Assembly (NCBI GenBank): GCA_001304855.1
Contig: BBZN01000035.1
Span: 1-44,486, forward strand
Direction of reading: 5' to 3'
DNA: 44,486 nt
Source: Clostridia bacterium UC5.1-1D2
GTDB taxonomy: Bacteria; Bacillota; Clostridia; Lachnospirales; Lachnospiraceae
Positions 39,556-44,486 of the stretch are shown here, piece by piece (the first letter of the stretch is position 1; every line of letters begins with the position of its first letter). The notes beneath the pieces are model-generated. The model was not told the DNA's origin. It saw nothing but the letters and a program-made list of their open reading frames with translations, and did no database searches. The position numbers and the translations under genes are program-made.

Positions 39556-39678
39556 AAAAATGGAGCATAAGCAAAAAGTATGTAGATTCAGGGGGGTTTT
39601 TAGGGCGGATTTATTGACAAATGCGGGAAAGCATTTTATAATGCCCTTAATGCATCCGGGAATTACTTGAAAAGCTCC

Positions 39679-39839
39679 AGAGTGTGTCTGAAAATTGCTT
39701 TCCGGCAGCTGTATATCACACTTTGCGGGAGGATTCCTCCGCGATGGAGGAGGCGCAGCGGCTGCGCCGGCTGAATTGGGGGGTAAAGATGCCGCGAAAT
39801 GGGGCATGAAGAGGGCGGGAATATTTTAAGACGCGCTTT
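39679..39839 (+). repeat. GAGYGTGTC-family structured element, full-length copy
   Basis: 161 bp. The termini AGAGTGTGTCTGAAAAT and ATTTTAAGACGCGCTTT are imperfect inverted repeats. Between them lie three hairpins: GCGGGAGG/CCTCCGC near 39725-39743, GGCGCAG/CTGCGCC near 39752-39768, and ATGCC/GGCAT near 39789-39807. It occupies the gap between the L,D-transpeptidase and DUF6465 genes. No ORF is visible in it. Confidence 0.65.
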
Positions 39840-39866
39840 AATACAAATCTAGGGAGGAAATGGATT

Positions 39867-40404
39867 ATGGTAGAAGCTAAGAAAGATGTCAAAGGAACTG
39901 TTAAACCTGCTGCACAGGCAGTTGAGGAAGGGGCAGTAAAGGCAGAGGTGAAAGCAGAAGCAAAGACGGCGGCTGCGGATAAAAAAGAAGAGTCGAAGGC
40001 AGTTCCTGCAAAGAAGGCGGCGGAGCTAAGAAGACCACAGCGGCCAGAAAACCGGCGGCAAAGACGGCGAAGGAGGCTCCTGTGAAGGAGGAGGCTCCGA
40101 AGGCGGCTGCAGCAGCAGAAAAGGAAGCCGCACCGAAGAAAGCCCCCGCTAAAAGACGTCTGCTAAGCCTGCAGCCAAGAAGCCGGCTGTAAAGAAGGCA
40201 GAGCCAAAGACGGCCGTTCATTTCCAGTTTGACGGAAAAGATCTGGTGGCAAAGGACGTGCTGGATCAGGCGGTTAAGGCCTTTAAGCACAGCCACAGGG
40301 GCGTTGAGATTAAGACCATTGAACTGTACATCGTTGCAAGCGAAGGCGCGGCTTACTATGTTGTCAATGGCGAAGGGAACGATGATTATAAGATTATGCT
40401 GTAG
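39867..40404 (+). CDS. Lys/Ala-rich protein with DUF6465-like C-terminal domain
   Basis: About 180-aa protein starting MVEAKKDVKGTVKPAAQAVE after GGGAGGAAATGG. The first ~110 residues are a histone-H1-like low-complexity tail of Lys, Ala and Pro (AKKAAGAKKTTAARKPAAK when repaired), suggesting nucleic-acid binding by charge. The C-terminal domain (TAVHFQFDGKDLVAKDVLDQ, then EIKTIELYIVASEGAAYYVV) resembles DUF6465 of Lachnospiraceae, which I recall but cannot check. Frame breaks near 40025 (GGG read as GG) and 40157 (A-run one short) are repairable. It stands alone, with a terminator downstream. Confidence 0.75.
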
Positions 40405-40487
40405 TTTTTCTGTTCCGGGGAATTCCAGGCCTGAAGAGGCGGGGCTCCGGGACAGGTATGACAGGCAGGGATTGAAGGATGAAGTGG

Positions 40488-40520
40488 GTTGCTGCATCGC
40501 AGATGCGGCAACTCATTTTA
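40488..40520 (+). terminator. Terminator after the DUF6465-like gene
   Basis: GTTGC-t-GCATC pairs with GATGC-g-GCAAC around GCA, followed by TCATTTTAT. Confidence 0.65.
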
Positions 40521-40617
40521 TATCATGGAAAACAACCGGCGCTCCACTTGGCGGGAAGGGATACTTCAGGCGCCGCCTGTTTGCCCGTATGCCCCTGCCG
40601 CAGCACGCGCTATAAGG

Positions 40618-40640
40618 AGAATCCCCTGAAGGGATTCTTT
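40618..40640 (+). terminator. Small hairpin before the RsmF-type gene
   Basis: AGAATCCC pairs perfectly with GGGATTCT over a 5-nt loop, followed by TT. It may close upstream transcription or act as a leader hairpin for the downstream gene. Confidence 0.5.
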
Positions 40641-40671
40641 CGCGTATATATTGTGAGAAAGGTGTAAAGAT

Positions 40672-42182
40672 ATGGCAGAGTTACCATTGCGTTTTCAAGA
40701 GCGGATGAAGGAACTGATGGGGGATGAGTACCGGGCTTTTGAGGCCAGCTATGATAAGGAGAGGGTCCAGGGACTGAGATTCAGCAAGCTGAAACTCCCC
40801 CATGGAAGGACCGGGCCGGGGGAGGACTCCAAAGACTGGGTATCCGGCCTTGCCGCCCGGGCGGCAGAGCGGGCAGGCTTTTCTCTCAGCCCCGTCCCCT
40901 GGGTGAAGGAGGGGTTTTATTACGAAAGCCAGGACAGGCCGGGCAGACATCCTTATCATGAAGCCGGGCTCTACTATATACAGGAACCCAGCGCTATGGC
41001 GGTGGTGGAGCTTTTGGATCCTGAGCCGGGAGATTTGGTTCTGGACCTCTGCGGAGCTCCTGGAGGGAAGTCCAGCCATATCGCTTCCAGGCTGGAGGGC
41101 AGGGGATTCCTGCTGGCCAACGAAATTCATCCTGCAAGAGCCAAAATTCTTTCCCAGAATATAGAGCGCATGGGGGTGAAAAACTGTGTGGTGTGTAATG
41201 AGGAATCGGGGCGTCTTGTACCGCATTTCACAGAGTTTTTTGATAAGATTGTGGTGGACGCCCCGTGTTCCGGCGAGGGGATGTTCCGGAAAGATCAGGG
41301 GGCCAGGGAGGAATGGAGCCAGGAGCATGTAAGAATGTGCGCAGCCCGGCAGGGGGAGATTCTGGATCATGCAGCAGCCATGTTAAAACCAGGAGGACGC
41401 ATGGTGTACTCCACATGTACCTTTGCCCCTGAGGAGAATGAAGGAACCATTATGAGGTTTTTGAAGCGGCATGAAGATTTCTGTGCGGAGGACAGGGCCC
41501 GCTATAGGGGATTTACTTCTGGCAATCCCCGGTGGGCTTTATACGGGCAGGAGGAGCGCATTATAGATGAAGATATGCTCTCCCAGCTGCACCTGGAGAG
41601 AACCATGCGGATTATGCCCCACAAGCTGGAAGGAGAAGGCCATTTTATGGCTGTGCTCAGGAAGGAAGGGCTGCCCCTGGAGGAAGCCGGAGGGAGAAAA
41701 AAAGAAAAGGCGCAATATCTGGGCGGCAGAAAAAAGGGGGAAATATTAAAGGATTATGAGCTGTTTATAAAAAACACGCTTACTGCTCCGGAGGCGCTGC
41801 TTCTGCGGGAGGAGTATGTGCTTTTTGGGGAGCAGCTTTACCTGGTGCCTGCGCAAATGCCGGATATGAGGGGGCTTAAAGTGCTGCGCCCCGGTCTTCA
41901 TATGGGAACGTTGAAAAAGAACCGCTTTGAGCCTTCCCACGGGCTGGCTCTGGCTCTCAGGCCGGAGGAAGTGAAGGCGGTCTGTGATCTGCCTCAGAGG
42001 GCGGAGGGGTTTTGAAATATTTAAAAGGCGAAACTCTGACGCCCGAAGAGGCGGGACTGGGCGGACAGGCCAGGGGCGGCGGATGGGTGCTGATATGTAC
42101 CGACGGTTACAGCCTGGGGTGGTGCAAACTGGCGGGCGGAATATTGAAAAACCACTATCCCAGGGGCCTGCGATGGAACTGA
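40672..42182 (+). CDS. rsmF: RsmF/RsmB-type rRNA (cytosine-C5) methyltransferase
   Basis: SAM-dependent NOL1/NOP2/Sun-family enzyme that methylates a 16S rRNA cytosine. The N-terminal domain begins MAELPLRFQERMKELMGDEY. The SAM site is LVLDLCGAPGGKSSHIASRL, then LANEIHPARAKIL; the two catalytic Cys are in VVDAPCSGEGMFRKD and MVYSTCTFAPEENEG. A frame break near 42012 (T-run one short) restores the C-terminal RsmF domain (FLKYLKGETLTPEEAGL, DGYSLGWCKLAGGILKNHYP) and a stop at 42180-42182, for about 503 residues. It converges on the pseudouridine synthase gene, a second RNA-modification enzyme. Confidence 0.92.
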
Positions 42183-42187
42183 GGGAT

Positions 42188-42235
42188 GGGCTGTGTCAGG
42201 CGGATCGGAAGGAACAAACGTTTCAGACACGCCCC
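42188..42235 (-). repeat. GAGYGTGTC-family short element, 3' of the pseudouridine synthase
   Basis: GGGCTGTGTC and GACACGCCCC form imperfect inverted termini 28 bp apart. Its interior CGGAAGGAACAAACGTTTC resembles the element at 43147-43201. It lies between convergent genes and contains the stop codon of the minus-strand gene. Confidence 0.55.
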
Positions 42236-43126
42236 GCTGCGGCCAGGGCAGCCATATCCTGCGGAAGCTGGGCCCTGAATTCCATCTCCCCGCCTGATAT
42301 CGGATGTGTAAATGACAGCTTGAAGGAGTGGAGCGGCTGTCTTGCAATCTGCCGGTAATCGGGATTGTAGAGGAAATCGCCTGGAAGGGGATGTCCCGCT
42401 GCTTTTAGGTGGACTCTTATCTGGTGGGTCCGCCCCGTCTCCAGCCACAGCAGGGCCAGGGACAAATCCAGGCGCTGGTTGTAGGAAATGCGCCTGAAAT
42501 GGGTGCAGGCAGTCTCGCCTTTCTCGTAATCCACCTGCCGCTCAATGGTGGATCCTTCCTTTCTGGCGATGGGGGCGGTGATGGTTCCCGACTCCGGCAG
42601 CAGACCCTGCGCCAATGCCAGGTATTCCCTGCGTATCAGCCGGTTTTCATCTGACCGGACAGAATGCAGGCGCTGAGAGTGTGCTTTGCAAGAAGAAGCA
42701 GCCCCGTAGTGTCCCGGTCCAGGCGGTTTATAACCCTGTACGTGAAGGGCTGGCCCTTTTCACGGAAATACCAGGCCACTCCGTTGGCAAGGGTATTGTC
42801 ATAGTGGCCCTGGGAAGGATGGACAGGTACGCCGGCTTCTTTGTTGATGACCAGAATATCCTCGTCCTCATATACGATATCCAGCGGAAGCCGTACCGGG
42901 ACAATATTGCCGGAGTGCTCCTCCTCGGCCAGATTTACAGTCAGAAGATCACCCGTCACAAGGCGGTGGGTGGCATAGACAGGTTTCCCTGCCACAGAGA
43001 GGCCCATAGGCGTGTTTTTAAGATGAACCACCAGACGGTGGGAGTAGCCTGAGCCTTCAAAAACTGCTGGACCGTAAACCCGGCCTGTTCTTTTGCAATG
43101 GGGTAGCATATAGATTTCTTAATCAT
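42223..43126 (-). CDS. RluA-family RNA pseudouridine synthase
   Basis: Enzyme converting specific uridines in rRNA or tRNA to pseudouridine. Start at 43126 (MIKKSICYPIAKEQAGFTVQ) with AGGAGAACCC upstream. The S4-like domain runs FTVQQFLKAQGYSHRLVVHL when repaired. The catalytic domain has LDIVYEDEDILVINKEAGVP, VHPSQGHYDNTLANGVA, the catalytic Asp in VINRLDRDTTGLLLLAK, and LETGRTHQIRVHLKAAGHPL near the end. Frame breaks near 43052 (GGG read as GG) and 42648 (A-run one short) repair to about 301 residues. A related short palindromic element flanks each side of the gene, and the stop codon lies inside the downstream one. Confidence 0.92.
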
Positions 43127-43146
43127 GGGTTCTCCTGTTATGTGAG

Positions 43147-43201
43147 GGAGCGTGTGCAAACAGGCCAAATGCCGCCGGAAAACAATGTTCCGACACGCTC
43201 C
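43147..43201 (-). repeat. GAGYGTGTC-family short element, 5' of the pseudouridine synthase
   Basis: GGAGCGTGT and ACACGCTCC are perfect inverted termini; an inner CGGAA/TTCCG stem is visible. Read on the minus strand, the first 30 bases match about 25 of 30 with the left end of the element at 39679. Confidence 0.65.
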
Positions 43202-43208
43202 GGTATGG

Positions 43209-44473
43209 TTAATCGCGGGGATTGCTTAAATGCTTGCCCTTGCTTGCGGCGTGGTCAACCACAGCGTCTTTCTGAAGAAAACTGGCCCGCTTGATGCTGT
43301 CCACGCCGTAGCGGTTTCTTATGGAGTCCACCGCTTTTTCCAAGTCTTTCTTTTTCCTGAGATCCGGATCGTCAAACAGGCTGATCTGGGTACATTCGTC
43401 GTCGGAAATCTTACCTGCCCTGACGCCCATAAGGCGCAGCGGCGTCATATTCCAGCACTCCCTCAGCAGCCGGCAGGAATACTCATAGAGCGCCGAGGTG
43501 GAGTCTGTAGGTTCAGGAAGAACCATCTGGTGGGTCATGGTTCTGAATTCCCAGTCTTTAAGTTCCACACATACATTGCTGCAGAGAACCCTGTCCGACC
43601 TCAGTCTGGCCCCCACTGTCTCACAGAGGGAGAGCAGGACCTGTCCGGCGCTCTCATAGTCCGATATATCTCTGGACAGGGTGACGCTGTTGCCGTAAGA
43701 TTTGCTGATGGGGTCCCGCTCTGCCACAGGTTCGGGGTCGACGCCGTTGGCGTACTGGTGAATCAGTACGGCGTACTTCTCGCCCAGATGGGCTTTCAGC
43801 AGGGCCAGGTCGCAGGACGCCAGCTGGCCGATGGTGTGCAGGCCCAGGTTCTCCATCTTCTTCTGGGCGGCCCCTCCCACGAAGAACAGTTCACGTATCG
43901 GCAGAGGCCACATTTTTCAGGGACTTCCTCCGGGAACAGGGTGTGGCACTTGTCCGGTTTTTCAAAGTCCGACGCCATCTTTGCCAGAAGCTTGTTGGTG
44001 GAGATTCCGATATTAACTGTAAAACCAAGCTGGTGTTTGATTTTCCTGCGTATCTGGTGGGCCGTCTCCAGCGGACTGCCAAAAAGATGAATGGTGCCGG
44101 TCATATCCAGAAAAATCTCGTCGATGCTGAATTTTTCGTGGTCCGGCGTATACTCCTCCAACAGCTCCATCATCTGCCTGGAACATTTGATGTAGAAATC
44201 GAATCGGGAGGGAACTACGGTCAGGCCAGGACACTTTCTCATGGCCTGAGCCAGAGGTTCTCCTGTGGTGACGCCGTACTTCCCGGCAAGGGGGGACTTG
44301 GCCAGAACGATGCCGTGACGGGTGCTGGCGTCCCCGCCCACTGCCGAGGCGATGGTGCGCAGATCCAGAGCGTCAGGATCCCTGCCGAGCCTGTATACAC
44401 ATTCCCAGCTTAAAAATGCCGAATTCACATCAATATGGAAGATGAGCCGTTGTCCTTTGCTCCAAGCCGCCAT
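43209..44473 (-). CDS. dinB: Y-family DNA polymerase (DinB/Pol IV-like)
   Basis: Low-fidelity translesion DNA polymerase. Residues from the ATG at 44473: D15 in FHIDVNSAFLSWE and D118-E119 in FSIDEIFLDMTG are the catalytic acids. Palm motifs VNIGISTNKLLAKMASDFEKP follow, then a thumb helix-hairpin-helix (LFFVGGAAQKKMENLGLHTI) and a little-finger domain (KSYGNSVTLSRDISDYESA). The C-terminal KKKDLEKAVDSIRNRYG with KRASFL is common in Clostridia. The frame break near 43913 is an A-run one base short and repairs to EVPEKMWPLPIREL. About 421 residues. The frame stays open to the window edge, so the start could lie slightly further out. The VNSAFLSWE form differs from E. coli Pol IV (MDAFFASVE). 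Confidence 0.92.
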
Positions 44474-44486
44474 TTGTTTTTCGCCG

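Noticed and set aside
40479..40667. A 62-codon ORF between the DUF6465-like and RsmF-type genes.
   Set aside because: It runs through two terminator-like hairpins, has no convincing ribosome site spacing and an unnatural composition.

Overview
The window is about 44.5 kb of a low-GC-group Firmicute, most likely a Lachnospiraceae (Clostridium cluster XIVa) gut anaerobe. The evidence is the LPXTG pilin-type adhesin, strong AGGAGG ribosome binding sites, two-subunit iron-sulfur serine dehydratase, a clostridial short CstA, a YtrA-type GntR/ABC pair, a DUF6465-type Lys/Ala-rich protein and overall base composition near 50% GC. No rRNA, tRNA, CRISPR array, integrase or transposase was recognised. 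About two thirds of the genes are interrupted by single-base frameshifts. Nearly all can be repaired by adding one base to a short homopolymer (mostly GGG or CCC read as GG or CC), so I treat them as consensus errors and annotate whole loci, not pseudogenes.

Layout. 1-5305: 3' part of a giant sortase-anchored adhesin. 5382-5846: YhcH-family sugar protein. 6000-7393: a small AT-rich islet with a MarR gene that lacks part of its DNA-binding domain, an unknown 141-aa protein and a 57-aa membrane peptide. 7740-9595: OLD-like ATPase-TOPRIM protein with an unusual four-cysteine cluster. 9733-16295: CstA-family pyruvate/peptide transporter, a chemoreceptor, and a LytTR regulator with LytS-type kinase, resembling the BtsSR/BtsT pyruvate-sensing module with a chemoreceptor inserted. 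16403-20330: GntR(YtrA)-ABC ATPase-permease operon behind a palindromic operator. 20424-25129: PHP phosphatase, acetyltransferase, MATE pump, tandem palindromic repeats, AraC regulator and SRAP protein. 25296-27811 (minus): DeoR regulator, sdaAB and sdaAA.

28185-37058 (plus): MFS transporter, CehA/McbA-type PHP hydrolase, AGCS amino-acid symporter, then aminotransferase, HisC, AI-2E-family permease and MATE pump. 37122-44473: DUF523 protein, L,D-transpeptidase, DUF6465 protein, RsmF-type rRNA methyltransferase, RluA-type pseudouridine synthase and a Y-family DNA polymerase.

The metabolic theme is amino-acid and pyruvate handling: serine deamination to pyruvate, amino-acid uptake, transamination, and a pyruvate-type sensor/transporter with chemotaxis. 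The most unexplained signals are intergenic: a family of four elements with GAGYGTGTC-like inverted termini, a pair of hairpin repeats with GGAATCTC arms, and two tandem copies of a 93-bp element carrying a palindrome with TATAAT on both strands.
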